From positions 77,417,285 to 77,481,284 of the forward strand of contig JALGQZ010000002.1 in the NCBI GenBank assembly GCA_023105745.1: a DNA stretch of 64,000 nucleotides. The letters run 5' to 3'. Below, piece by piece: positions 24,948 through 36,465 of this stretch (position 1 is the first letter of the stretch; every line of letters starts with the position of its first letter). Source of the DNA: Austropuccinia psidii (Eukaryota; Basidiomycota; Pucciniomycetes; Pucciniales; Sphaerophragmiaceae). The notes beneath the pieces are model-generated. The model made no database searches, was not told where the DNA came from, and was given only the letters and a program-made list of their open reading frames with translations. Made by a program: the position numbers and the translations under genes.

Positions 24948-25524
24948 CTGAAATCAAGGCAGAAAAGGGAGAACTTATGTCAGTTAAGACTTCTTAAAAA
25001 TTCTGGTTTTGCACGTCTAAGATTGGCCTCTGGGCTTGTACGTTACTACAATGTGCCCTGTATAATGACAGTGTAATTGAATCAACAATTCCACGTCAGA
25101 ATTACAGCTTTTGGTACCCTGTCACACTGTTTGTGTGCCAGTATCCCACAGATACACTTGTGGTTTTCAAGTGTATTCTGTACAAGTGGTTTTTGTATAA
25201 GTGTTATTGAGTTAACAATACACTTAATCCACGCCTCAAATGATGGTTTTTCAGTCAAGAATACAGGACTTATTGACGGCTTATGTGTTTTTATATACAA
25301 AACACGCCAAAATTAGTTATATTCAGTGGGTATTAGCCACGTGAAAAATACTCTTATAATATGAGTATATATATAAAGAAAGATAAATATATATAAAATA
25401 TATTTTTAAATAGAGAAATTATGCCTAAAAAAAGATAAAACACTGGTTAATAAGTCATAAAGAGAGAAAAGACTTACTTATAAGGTCCAAAAAAAAGATT
25501 TAAAACACGGCCAGGCCCCCAAAA
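24948..25524 (-). other. Element C leader with primer-binding site
   Basis: The primer-binding site, minus-strand TGGGGGCCTGGCCGTG, is at 25506-25521. The rest is an untranslated leader closely similar to those of B and D. Small ORFs such as 25077-25316 have no conserved reading. Confidence 0.6.
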
Positions 25525-26946
25525 TGTCAGGCTGAGTCTATGTTGAAGAGGTAATAAGGCTATTTACAACTAAAACCATGACTGTGACATGGTAAAAAAT
25601 AGATTTTTAAAGATAAAAGGTTGATAAAAGATGATTGAATTGAGATTTTAAGGGCTTTACTATGGAAATATAGTGGTGGTGAGCACTGCTGAAAGCCCTG
25701 GGTGCAGTTTTATCTGTTGGGTTACAATAATAAAGACTACAATAATTAAGTTTATAATTATACCTGATTATTAACCAAGAGTAAAACTGTTTTTGACAGT
25801 TTACTAAGTAGGTTATTCAAGAGCAGGATGAGGAAAGGGTTTTGGCTGTGAAAAGCCCTCCTTTTATCCTGAAATTGAGGTGGAAAGGCTGCTAGACCTT
25901 TCCACGTAGAGGAAGTGAAGATTTTTCACTCTCTATGACAGACTTGTGGTTTTCAAACAGCCTGTATACTCTGTATTGGGCTCAGATGTGGTTTTGAAAC
26001 CACATCTGGGCAGATTTCACCAATACAGGGTGAAAATTTTCATCTGGGGACCTCACAGCCTGATTCTGACGTGTATGACGCGTAGAATGCTGTACAGAAA
26101 CTGTATGGGACCCCAGTATTGACTGACATATGAGGTATTGAAGTAAAAACATGCTTCTTCATCTATTTGACACCTCATATTCATGGTTATGGGATATTAT
26201 CCCATGGTAAGGCTGTATCTGACAGCAGGTGGGATTTTGACCTCAAAATGGTCATACCTCTGTCAGTGTTTGAGATATCAAGCTCAAAGTTGGTTCATTG
26301 AATAGCTCTGTATGAGCTCTACACAATGGTACCCAACTTGACATGGTTATCATTAAATATGACAAAGTTATCCCATGTACAAGTATTTGTGTACATTGGC
26401 GTGGTCTGGGCAAAAGCTGTATTAAGCTTGTTTGGCCAATAACCTCTGTTGTAGTTGAGCTATGAGGAAATGGATGGCACCATCAGATAGCCCTGATTGT
26501 GCTCTTTCCAAAAAGACCCCACTTTAGGTATCTCACACTAAAACTGTAAAAGTTAGATGAGAGATGAATGTTTTGTTCACTCTTATTTGGTCTGAATTTG
26601 ACCATAACTCAAGTAATACTGGTGCTAGCTCAGTTTGGCTAGCACCATTAGATAGCCCTGGCTTAGAGCTTCATTATGAATACCCATTTGATTGGGTTAA
26701 GCCTCTCCTTCTAGATTTTAGATGAGAGGTGAAAATTAAGGTTTGTGCTCAGCAATAACTTTGTTATTTCTTGTCCTATGGTGATGGGACTTATATTTTC
26801 AGAAAGAGGTGAGTTTCCTCTTTCATTTGATACCTTTTGAGCTAATTTGGCACAGTTCCATGTTTTGGTGGTATTTTGGCTATACCATTGGTTTATGGTA
26901 TTTTAGCTGTCATGCTTGTGCTCTGGTTTTGAGTCACAGACTGACA
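25525..26946 (-). repeat. Element C 5' LTR
   Basis: Plus-strand ends are TGTCAGGCTGAG and AGACTGACA. The TATA-like GGATAAAA on the minus strand is at about 25859-25868. It contains the same 26 bp inverted repeat as B and D, at 25983-26008. Confidence 0.85.
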
Positions 26947-27239
26947 GGTATGGTGGAAGCATAGTATTTGAATGATAAAATTACATGAATTTCTGTTTAT
27001 CAAATATTTTCTCTTCATTTTCTCTGCCATTTTTTGTGTTGAATTGTGTCCACCAAAACATGGCATCCAGAATTGGTTCTTTTTGGTGTCAATGTGAGTC
27101 ACACATGATTCAAATGTTCTTTTATCACATTCAATCAGTTGATACACTCATAAAGGCAGATTTAATGTCAATTTAGTGTGATTGACTTCAAATCACACCT
27201 CTTCCCTACACAATTATTACTCTCATGCATGAATTGGCT
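26947..27239. other. Flank with no recognised feature
   Basis: Moderately AT-rich sequence beginning GGTATGGTGG right after the element C LTR. Short ORFs on both strands (26893-27147, 26985-27176) are not supported by any motif. Confidence 0.4.
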
Positions 27240-27530
27240 TACACACCAGCTTCTCATTATCTCTGCAATTTACAATAATTGAACTCACACAAATTTTGTC
27301 TTTGGACCTTCCCCCTCATCATGATCTCCGCAATTTACCATGTTTAAACTCCCACACCCCTTCCTCATCATCTCTGCAATTTACCATGCTTACACTTCCA
27401 CACATCCACCTCATCATCTCTACAATTTACCACTCTTATGGTTCTGAAAAACCACTTCATCATCTCTGCAATTTACCATACTTACACTTCCCCACATACA
27501 CCTCATCACCTCCTGCTCATTGATGGGCAG
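27240..27530. repeat. Degenerate minisatellite, unit about 46 bp
   Basis: The core CTCTGCAATTTAC recurs near 27263, 27328, 27372, 27417 and 27464, giving mostly 45-46 bp spacing. Between cores the unit reads like ATGCTTACACTTCCACACA, then CCTCATCAT. Confidence 0.65.
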
Positions 27531-27544
27531 ATTCATTACTAAAA

Positions 27545-28460
27545 AAAGTTAAGCCTGCACATGCTTTTGCCTTTATATGTGTGTGTCACCCTTACAATGC
27601 TGCACCCGCAGCATTATGGGAGTGCTTCCACCTATGTTGCCCACAAATTCTCAATCCCACTTGTTCTGAGAATATTCATAATTACATTAACTTAGGCCTG
27701 CACATGATTTTGCCTCCATGTGCATGTGTCACACTTACACACCCACACCAACAGCATTAAGGGGCTGGCTCTGCCCCTGTCACCTGCTTGTTCCAAGTGT
27801 ATTCATGAATACACATGCTATTTCCTGCATGTGCATGTGTCACACTTATGCACCTGCGGCAGGGTGCAGTGGTCTTCACACATTTCACCCACAAATTTCC
27901 ATGCTTCTTGATATTAGACCTGCACCTCCTTTAGCGTTTATGTGCATGTCACACTTACACAGCTGCCACAGGGTGTGGCAAGCTTCACACATTTAACCCA
28001 CAAATGCTTTTGCCCTTGGGTTTGTGTGTCACACTTACACACCTGCCACACCTGTCACCTGAAAATTGTTGATGCCTCTTAACATGAATTAGGCCCTCAC
28101 ATTCTTTAGCCATGGTGTGCATGTGTTACACTTAGGAACCCAAACCTGCTAATTGCCAATTCCTCTAGTCATCAAGGCATCACATCCTTTTTTCCCTTGT
28201 GTTTATATCACACTTATGCACCCACTGCATTGTGTGGTGGGCTCCACCCATGTCACCTGCAAATTATCAATCTCACTCATGCTGAGCTCATTCATAGATT
28301 AGCTGGGGAAGTCACACACCCCTCAGCTACATCTAGACTGGTTGAAGGACCTCTCTGATATGTGCATGTGGAAAGATGTGGGTCTTGTGTTACTTTTACC
28401 AACCTTTGGCTTGTTGAGGGAGGATCAGGTGGTGAGACACCAAGTCAAATGTTGCATCAA
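27545..28460. repeat. Duplicated C/T-rich repeat block, copy 1
   Basis: Variants of GCCTGCACATGCTTTTGCC followed by TGTGTGTCACACTTACACACC recur about seven times at 90-140 bp spacing. The right end, GGGGAAGTCACACACC through GTGGGTCTTGTGT and GGGAGGATC, is repeated at 31130-31260, so the whole block is paralogous to 30745-31290. Open frames here are composition artefacts. Confidence 0.55.
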
Positions 28461-28544
28461 TTGACGGCTATTGACATCATTTTGCACCTTGTTAAGTATA
28501 AAATCTTGCTTCACTGGCATTAGTGTCACAGTAGAGTCACTGGA

Positions 28545-28960
28545 TTTAGTGGGTCACATCACATCTGCATCAAGAAAATGTCAATACAACGTCAATTGTC
28601 AAATGTGTCACATGAGTCTGTCACTCACTGAAAAAACCCATACCCACACCATTGACAATTTTTGGGTAATTACATCTCAAGGTGCAAGGAAGCAGTTTCT
28701 CATTCTCATATTTGTCCTTTGGATGACTCCTGCCCCACTGTCTGATCATCTAACCCCTTTACCATGCCTAATCTCACTCATGAGCTGGCTCCTGCACCAT
28801 CCACTAATCATCTCTTCCAGCAGCCAATATATGCTTCCACTCCTGCACTTCCCCTCCACAATCACCCATCCTTACGCTTCCACACCCTTGCTGCACCCTC
28901 ATGATTTCCCTCTGACACTTCCACCCCATATCTTCCCTCACTCATCTTCATGCTTTGGCA
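28545..28960. repeat. Dispersed repeat, copy without the element A insertion
   Basis: The sequence GTGGGTCACATCACATCTGC through CTCATATTTGTCC and CCCCACTGTCTGATCATC aligns with 3985-4125 joined to 14212-14270. It preserves the empty-site arrangement of the locus into which element A inserted. Confidence 0.65.
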
Positions 28961-29620
28961 CCCCTGCCACACCCTCATGATTTCCCTCCTACGCTGCCAC
29001 CCCATGTCCACCCTCACTCATCCTTACGCTTCTGCACCCCTGCGGTGCCATCACAATTTCCCTCCAACACTGCCAGTGCATGTCCACCCTCACCTATCCT
29101 TATCCTTCCGCACCCCTTCCTAATCCTCACACTCCCACTGCAACTACATGATTTCCTTCTGACACTGCCACCCCATATCCAGCCTCACCACTGTGTCTTA
29201 CCATCCTCTTCCTCCTGCTGTGCCCTCATGATTTACCTCCAACACTGCCACCACATGTCTGCCCTCACCAATCCTTACGCTTTGGCACCCCCACCCGCCT
29301 GCATGATTTCCCTCCAACGCTGCCACAACATATCCGCCCTCACTCATCCTTAATCTTCCACACCCCCGCTGCCCCCTCACAATTTCCCTCGAACACTGCC
29401 TCCACATGTCCACCCTTCCGCACCCCTGTGGCTTACCGTCCTCACGCTCCAGCTGCACCCTCATGATTCACCTCTGACACAACCACCCCAGGTCTGCCCT
29501 CACCCCCACTGCTTACCATGATCACAATTTCCCTCTGAAGCTGCCACCACATGTTTACCTTCACCCCCACAGCTTACAATGCTTACACTCACGCACAACC
29601 CTCAAGGTATGGGTCTGACA
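28880..29620. repeat. Degenerate minisatellite, unit about 76 bp
   Basis: The unit ATGATTTCCCTCC, ACACTGCCACCCCATGTCC, then ACCCTCACTCATCCTTACGC recurs about eight to ten times between 28900 and 29600, with spacing of roughly 70-95 bp and considerable drift. Related fragments occur at 14280-14728. Confidence 0.65.
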
Positions 29621-30744
29621 CTGCCCCCTCTCCCTACACTTTCACACCCCACCTAACCTTCTCCACAGGCTACTATTCTTACGCTCCCACATTAGATCCG
29701 TAGGTTATGGTGGCTTGTTGGCATACATGATGCACCCAATCAAATAGATATGCTGAGTGGCCTTCTCCACCAATGTCTTCTGGGGGAAATTGGTGGGGAT
29801 ATTTGCAATTTTGTGGTTAGGGTTTAAATTATGAGACTTGCAAATTTTAACCTGATAAGTGGACCATTTAAAACCATAAATGTGTCTTTTGTTTCACCAA
29901 AAAACCATTTTACTTCATATCATTCAAAGGGAAAACTTTGCTTAGTCCTTACCTCATGAGTGTTGAATAGTTCAAAAGTTGACTTTAGTAGGTTCCTCAC
30001 TAGTCAACTTTATTCAATTTATCACAGGGAGGTGATTTCATTTGAATGATGTGAAATAATTTGCAACACATCACCTCCTTGAATTTCCCAACACATCATA
30101 TTTTTCAAATGCAATTCAAGTTCAATAGATATTAATGGAAGGTTTCAAGGATGTTTATTGGCAGGTCTCCTTTGGTCAGCTTGTGGTTCTACAATTTATT
30201 TTTAATAGAAAATGCACTAACTATTGAACTGATTTAAATTGATATTTAACTTCTTTCAACCTTTTCAAAATTCTCCAATATTGATATTACCTAAAAAAGA
30301 TTCAATCATTAATATCTTAAACTTATTTTAATTCCACCACTTTAGGAACTCCTGCCTTTTTTGGTCAATTTTGTTCTTTTTATTCTACCATTTTCAATCA
30401 AGTGATGAATCAACTTGTCACCATCTATTTACTCAATAAACTACCTCTGCTATGCCCCAAGCCTCAGGAAATTCAACTGAATTTAATGACCTATTAACTT
30501 CAGCCCCAGAGGGTGGAAGTGAATTACTATTTTGACATTGGGTACGGTGTTAATAAGCTAATTTCAATGATCAAATGACCCACACACTCACATATAACAG
30601 GATCTAAAATGACACAACTGCACCATCATCATGTTGGAAGAGGAATAGGCCCATCACCCAAGTGGTCCTCAGCATTACATTGCTCTCATGAGATTTTGGA
30701 TTTTTGTAGGTCACATGGAGGTGTTGACATGCCCTAATGAGTGC
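29621..30744. other. AT-rich interval without a recognised gene
   Basis: No ORF, tRNA-like fold or repeat boundary could be supported. A short near-inverted context around TTCAAATGCAATTC and AATAGATATTAATGG was seen but is not convincing. Confidence 0.4.
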
Positions 30745-31290
30745 TTTGTGCAGGTAGGTTTCAGAAAATTACACCTGCACATGCTCTTGCCTTCTTGCGC
30801 ATGTCTCCCACTTATGCACAAGCACCGGCAAATGCACACAACACTGCACTAGCGCCTGCACAAGCACCCACTGACAGGGGCTCAACATGTGTCACCTTCA
30901 AATGGTCAATGCCACTTGACATTAGGCCTTCCCATGCTTTGCCCTTGTGTGCATGTGGCACACCCATGCACCCGCTGCATTGTGCTGCGGGCGCCAACCA
31001 TGTCACCTTCTCATGCTGAGCTGATTCATGGATACACAAAATTAGGACAACACATCATTTTTCCTTGGTTTTTTTTCACAAACACACCCACACCCGCGGG
31101 ATTGTTCTGAGGCAGAGTCCTTTCATGGATGACCTGGGAAGTCACACACCCTGCCTCTACATTAAGACTGGCTGGAGGACCTCTTTGATATGTGCGTGTG
31201 CAAACAGGTGGGTCTTGTGTAGTTTTTATCAACTTTTGGATGGTTTAGGGAGGATCCAGTGGTGAGGAAGATCAGTTGAAGGCACAGGGG
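30745..31290. repeat. Duplicated C/T-rich repeat block, copy 2
   Basis: Paralogue of the right part of 27545-28460. Shared landmarks are CTGCACATGCTCTTGCC, CACCCGCTGCATTGTG, GGGAAGTCACACACCC, GACCTCTTTGATATGTGCG and GGGAGGATCCAGTGGTGAG. Confidence 0.55.
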
Positions 31291-33242
31291 AACCAATATT
31301 GGTGGATGTCACAGGATTTGTGGTAAGACCAGAGTGTGACGTGTGCTTGACGTGAGCTTGACTTTTATCCTTCTTGATGTTTGCTTGACGTGAAGTCAAT
31401 TGCCGACGATTGACGCGAGATTCACCCTGGTGACTGTTTTCCAAGATTTAAAAAGCTTGGTCTTTGACAATATGTCTCCAATAAGATTTTCATTATGATA
31501 AATTTAACATTCTTCTGTTACTCTAAATCTAATAGCATCTTGCAGTTTACCACCGCATTTCCTCATTCTTCTTTTTTGTATTAAAAATTCAGAAATGTCT
31601 GCATATAAGTAAGTTATTCTTCCTTTCTGCTTTGAGAACCACTTTAATGGAATATCTATTTCAGCTTTAGATGGTTAATACTCTATGTTAGCTTCAATTC
31701 CTTATCTCAAATCATCATTTTTCCATTTTTCTATAATTTCCTTTTTCCACCAGTAACAATCTTGTTTGCCATATCATTTTCTTACCCCAAGATATCACAT
31801 TTTAGCAGTTTTCTCAAAACATTCATAGAATGTTTCAATTATTGATTTAGCGAGCAACTTGAATTATTCTTTAATAATTTCAACTTTTCTATTGAATTCC
31901 ATAAATTCATATTCCCATTAACCTGTAAAGCTGGGCCAATGTCCAAGTTTTGGAACTGCATTGGCTAAAATATTTGTGTCTGGTTTAATAATGCCCTCAA
32001 GCTTAGAAGTAAAAATTCAAGTACTGGTAAGTTGTTAAATTGTTTTATTAAGCAATTTTTACATTTAATAAAACAAAGGAGTTGACCATTTGTAATTTTG
32101 ATTCAAAAATCTTTTGACATATTTCTTAATTTATCTCCTCATTTTATCACCTCCTTCATCTTCTTTTTAGATTTAGTAAGGTTTTTGATAAGCAGATTCT
32201 TCATTTCTCTTAAAATACAATTTCCGACTTTCCAACTGTTCTGATAAAGTACTAATTCAATTGGTGCACACATTATCATTATTGATTAGAGTTATTTGAA
32301 TATTATTAATTTTCAAATTTGAATTTCTCAATAATTCTATGTCAATATTGGATTATGAATCAAAATCTTTTTCAATTTGTAATTAATTCAAGTCTGAACT
32401 AACTGAATTGACAAACATCATTAATAATTTCTACTCTATCACAAAGTCATTCAATTTCAATTTTGAAAGAACTATAGAAATTTTGTATAGCATTAATTTT
32501 CTCCTTATGGAATATAATCATTTCGTTATACAACTGATTAATATTATGGTGGAAGATGGGCTTGCAATCTTCTCTTCCTAAACTTTTTTAAACTCAATAG
32601 GGGGCTTGGCCATATCAAATACTGTATACATGGCTTTCCTTTCCCTCTTTGGAATAACATAGCCTGTTTAATAGGTTTTATTGAAGAATTTCTTGTTTTT
32701 GAGTAATTCATTCTTGTTTCCCGTTTTCTGAGGTATATTTTCATCAGTTTGAACCCTTCTGGTGCTTCTGAGCTCTGGAGTTCTTTTAGCTGGTCTTTTT
32801 GGGCTTTTGAGACCTCTTTCTTTTTCTTGAGCCAATCATTCACTTGTTTGACTTAAACCTTCACTCCCAGAGGGTACTATCATCCCAAGAGGTCTCTGGT
32901 CTTCTCTTCTCCAAGAAATGTTCTAACCAAAAATTAATATTTTATGGTCTCCTGAAGGTGCTTTGAGTTATCTCCAGGTTATTTTCTTTGTCTTCTCTGA
33001 ACTATACTTTGTATTTGTTCTGGTAGGTCCCTACAGAGGCAAATTTCCATGCTTCCAGACCTATCAGAGGAAGGAAAAGATTGTTTAAAGGGAATTAAAG
33101 CCTCTTATTCAAGTAGAATATTCCTTTAAGGGACTGAACTTGGGGAATTTGGTCCAAGGGGCTCATCTAAAGCTTTTTCCTTTCCCTTTCTGGGCATACT
33201 CTATTTTATATCCAGATCCATTTTCTTAAATGGCGGAGTTAC
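31291..33242 (-). other. Decayed, probably once-coding sequence
   Basis: 32544-32843 is an open minus-strand frame of 99 codons, rich in Lys, Glu and Gln, with a helical charged start (DWLKKKKEVSKAQKDQLKEL). Interrupted minus-strand readings continue up to 33242 (for example ENGSGYKIEYAQKGKGKS between stops). This could be an old retroelement Gag or a host gene relic; I do not recognise it. 31291-32540 shows only AT-rich sequence with GACGTG-like repeats near 31340-31420. Confidence 0.3.
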
Positions 33243-35173
33243 TGTGATCCTTGAGGTATACTTATATATACCCAAATAGGCCACAATTAATATTGAAAAA
33301 AATTCTGAACTATGAATACCCCATAATTCATGTATATATCCATAATTTATCAATTTTTACTTAAAGAAAGGTGAATACCTTTTTTGTGAGTAAATGAATC
33401 CATGTATTTCTGGCCAGATTTGGATTCTAAACAAAAACTGACCCAGGTAAGCTTCATAGAGTAAATAATATTAAACTAACTCTATAAGGTGTTAATATAG
33501 AAAATATTGCAACACCAAATCATCAATACCACATGAAGGAATTGTTGAAATTTTTGTTTTTCTTAATTTCACAGCAAAATAATGGGAATGTGGGAAATCC
33601 CAATTTACATATACACTAAGAATACTGTTATGCTTGTTTATTCCACATAATATTACACTGTTCTTAAATAAAGGCTTGGTAAATCCATGGTGGATATCAG
33701 TCTTGAAGCCTCAATTACTATTTTTGATGTGAAAATATCTAAGGGGGAACAAAGACATCAAAGAGAGCCAGTGTACCCAGCTTCTTAGGCCTCTGAAATG
33801 TGGATAGCTCTTAATATGTGATTAATGGCTTATAATTGCTCAATAACTGTACTAAAGCCTTTTGGGAAATTATCTACCAAGTTAAAGTCCCATTAAATCA
33901 GAAGAAAATAGCAAATAAGCTACTATTTTGACATGAAAAGGAGGTAATGAGAAACTCTGACTCCTTTAAACATGTCAGTTATTAACTATTTTCTATTAGT
34001 AAGACAGACAAGAGTGATTAAAACCCTTTTTGGACTAATATCCATGCATCTACCTCAAGGAAACCAGCTATTGGTGTGCTATTTGCATTTCTACGTAGAA
34101 ATAAGGTAAAAACTTCAAAAATTCATTAAAAATACAATTCTCAATTAATCTTTCTTAATATTTCAGTACCAATGTAGAATGATATGATCCTTATAAAAAC
34201 CAAAAATAATTTCTGTTCATAATTCAAATTAAAAGTTCTACTTACAGACCATTTTTGATGATTCCAAGTGAAACACTGAATCTTCAAAAATTCACAGAAA
34301 ATGAAATTTGTGATTAAATTTCTGATAACATTGATAAATTTGAGGACCTAACTTTTTTTGAAATGAAATAATATTGAAATATTTTACTCTTTTATTTCTT
34401 AACCATAAATGGGTTTGTAGTCATGTAAAATGACTTAATTAAGTAATTATGATAATCTTATGTGACAACAAGTTATTCAACCAATAATACAAAAATAATT
34501 AATGGATTCTCACTCATTTTTCTCCATTGCACTCCTCTGTGAGCTTTTATAAACTTAAAAGAGGCCTTTTTCCTATTTTTTCCAAATCATCTTATTATTC
34601 AATCATATCTTTAGTATGAAAAAGCAAGTATTAGTTAATTCTTCTCTTAAGTGTTTTAAATCTTTCCAAATGAATAAGAAAGATTTAAAATGATAGAAAT
34701 ATACCAATTCCAATTTTTTTCAACTATTGTATTGTTGAATTATTTCTATAAAAGAAATTGACCTTTTAAATCCACAATTTATCCCTCAAATCAGTGTATC
34801 AGTTCTTTGCAAGGTAGTATTGGATTATTAGCAAGTTTTTTTACTTTATTCTTGACGTTTTTTCCTAGTAATATTTTTCTTCAATAATTATCTTTATAAT
34901 TATTCTTTGAAAAAACAATTCTAAATAAAAATAATTTATATTATTTTAATAAGAAGGTTTATTATTAAATACTTCTTGGAATTGATTTTTGTAGACATTT
35001 ACTGCTTCCTGTTAGAGTCACTAGTAGTTTATAGCAAGTGAAAGTAATAATAAATTAATCAATTAATCCAAAAATTGGGTCATTATAAGCTTATTTATTA
35101 TATTTCATAAGAACAGTCATAGTACTCTTGATTAATAGTAATATTATCAACATTTTCATAGACACATCTTACA
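33243..35173 (+). mobile_element. Decayed LTR of the large-LTR Ty3 family
   Basis: Starts TGTGATCCTTGAGGTAT and ends ATCTTACA, colinear with 441-2614. Flanks are GTTAC and TTTAC, a 5 bp duplication with one mismatch, so it is either an old solo LTR or a 5' LTR with some internal sequence retained. Divergence from 441-2614 is large. Confidence 0.6.
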
Positions 35174-35229
35174 TTTACTCGCTTCCCTACTGGGATCTGC
35201 AACTGAATAAAAAAATTATATTTTTATTA

Positions 35230-35550
35230 CAGTTTATGGATATATCTAGGCTTGCCAGGTAGCTTCTATCAAATATTAAGAACTTCAATTGATTTTTCTC
35301 CTTTGTTAAGAAAAGTTACACCATATTCACTTTCAGAAGGAGGTTGATTTCTGAATACTATAGGTGCTGTAGTAGTACCTTCTGCTGAAACTAATGAAGT
35401 AGTTGCTTTATCAAAAGGAACTAAAGAATTAAATCAACAGAAAATCCTAATAAAACTTGTAAAATATTATCAAGAATATAAGAGAGAAGTTTATGATTAT
35501 ATTTTTTTAAATTTCAATTTATCTTTATGCAAAAGGAAAATAAGATAGAT
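35230..35550 (+). pseudogene. Short decayed reading frame right of the LTR
   Basis: About 105 plus-strand codons are readable with one internal TGA (near 35344). The product includes KVTPYSLSEGG before the stop and KGTKELNQQKILIKLVKYYQ after it. A possible splice acceptor (TTTTTATTACAG) precedes it. It lies where the internal region of an element behind the 33243-35173 LTR would begin, so an ancient Gag remnant is the simplest idea. The opposite strand is also open over 53 codons, so the direction is not certain. Confidence 0.25.
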
Positions 35551-36331
35551 ATATGAAGTCCAAATCCCCAAGAAAAACAAAAAACAATCCCTTGAAAGGT
35601 TTTCAGGTCTTATATTGTATTCATTTGACTTTATTTGTGATTATTAGGAAAATCATTAAAAAAAGTTATTTCAAATCACTGTGTGTCCACTTGTAAAAGA
35701 AACCTTGGTTTTTAATTTGATTCAAATATTTTCCAAGCAAGGTATAGGAGTGATTTATATAAGCCTCTTCATCATAAATTAAATCTCCTTCCTGTGCTCA
35801 CCTGAAAGAAATGAAAAACAACTGTAACACTTCTTGATTTGAATAACCAACAGGTAAATTCAATAACCAAAAAATTGGAACCAAAATGGCTTTGTCTCAG
35901 GCTTTATAATAATCAATTCCATACCTTCCTATCTACTAATTAAGTTTTATCTTCCAGAACCATTAACTCAGATACTATAGATAATATGCATTACTAATTA
36001 AAGACTCCTTAATGTTTCTAAATCTTGAAATTCAACTTGAAAACCTTTTTAACTAAGATTCCAATTTCACTTTTCTTGATATATGTTTTGTTTATATTTA
36101 AAATTGAATATCTGTCTCAAATCACTCTATTGTGCAATAAATTAAACTAAGAATGGTCATAATTATAAAATAAGATCTTATTGCCATCGATTCAAATCTT
36201 AATTAAGCAAAATAAACTGACTTTACAAGTCACTATTCATTATTATTCCTATCAAACTTTAGCTGTAATAAACCAAAAACAAAATCTTCAAGAAATAGCT
36301 GAGTAACTTTACTTAAGTCTTCACAGCTTCT
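35551..36331. other. AT-rich flank of the giant TIR element
   Basis: I see no gene, repeat or RNA structure that I can support in this stretch. Confidence 0.4.
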
Positions 36332-36339
36332 TATTATTT
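36332..36339. repeat. Left target-site duplication of the MULE
   Basis: TATTATTT, identical to 60880-60887. Eight base pairs fits the 8-11 bp range of Mutator-like elements. Confidence 0.85.
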
Positions 36340-36465
36340 GGGGAGTGATATTTCCACGCCTACGCCTATGCATAAGATTGTGGATTCAGATACGCCTTCA
36401 CGCCTTTCATGGATGTAGTTTGCTAAATCCACGCATCCAAGTGATTACTAAATCCACACCCCCAT
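36340..36465 (+). repeat. Left terminal inverted repeat of the MULE
   Basis: It pairs with the reverse complement of 60745-60879. Shared blocks are GGGGAGTGATATTTCCACGC, GATACGCCTTCAC, CATGGATGTAGTTTGCTAAA and AGTGATTACTAAATCCAC. Relative to the right end it lacks about 19 bp just after the first 21 bases, including one TACGCC hexamer. Confidence 0.92.

Larger units (their letters stand above)
14729..26946. mobile_element. Head-to-head composite of two truncated Ty3 elements (B plus, C minus)
   Basis: Order: 5' LTR of B (plus), B leader and Gag region, a junction near 18955, then the Pol and Gag of C in reverse, C leader, and C 5' LTR (minus). B stops inside its zinc knuckle (CHNCGSTDH). C stops inside its chromodomain-like tail and lacks its 3' LTR. 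The outer flanks differ (CCCAA on the left, GGTAT on the right), so the structure is not one insertion but a rearrangement joining two copies, or a template-switched product. Confidence 0.85.

Noticed and set aside
26947..26951. GGTAT beside element C as a shared target duplication with element D
   Set aside because: The left flank of the B/C composite is CCCAA, so it is not a duplication for that structure; identity with the element D TSD may be chance or mild target preference.
29198..29464. Minus-strand ORF in the minisatellite
   Set aside because: Its length follows from the C/T-rich repeat; the protein is itself repetitive and no start context or domain supports it.
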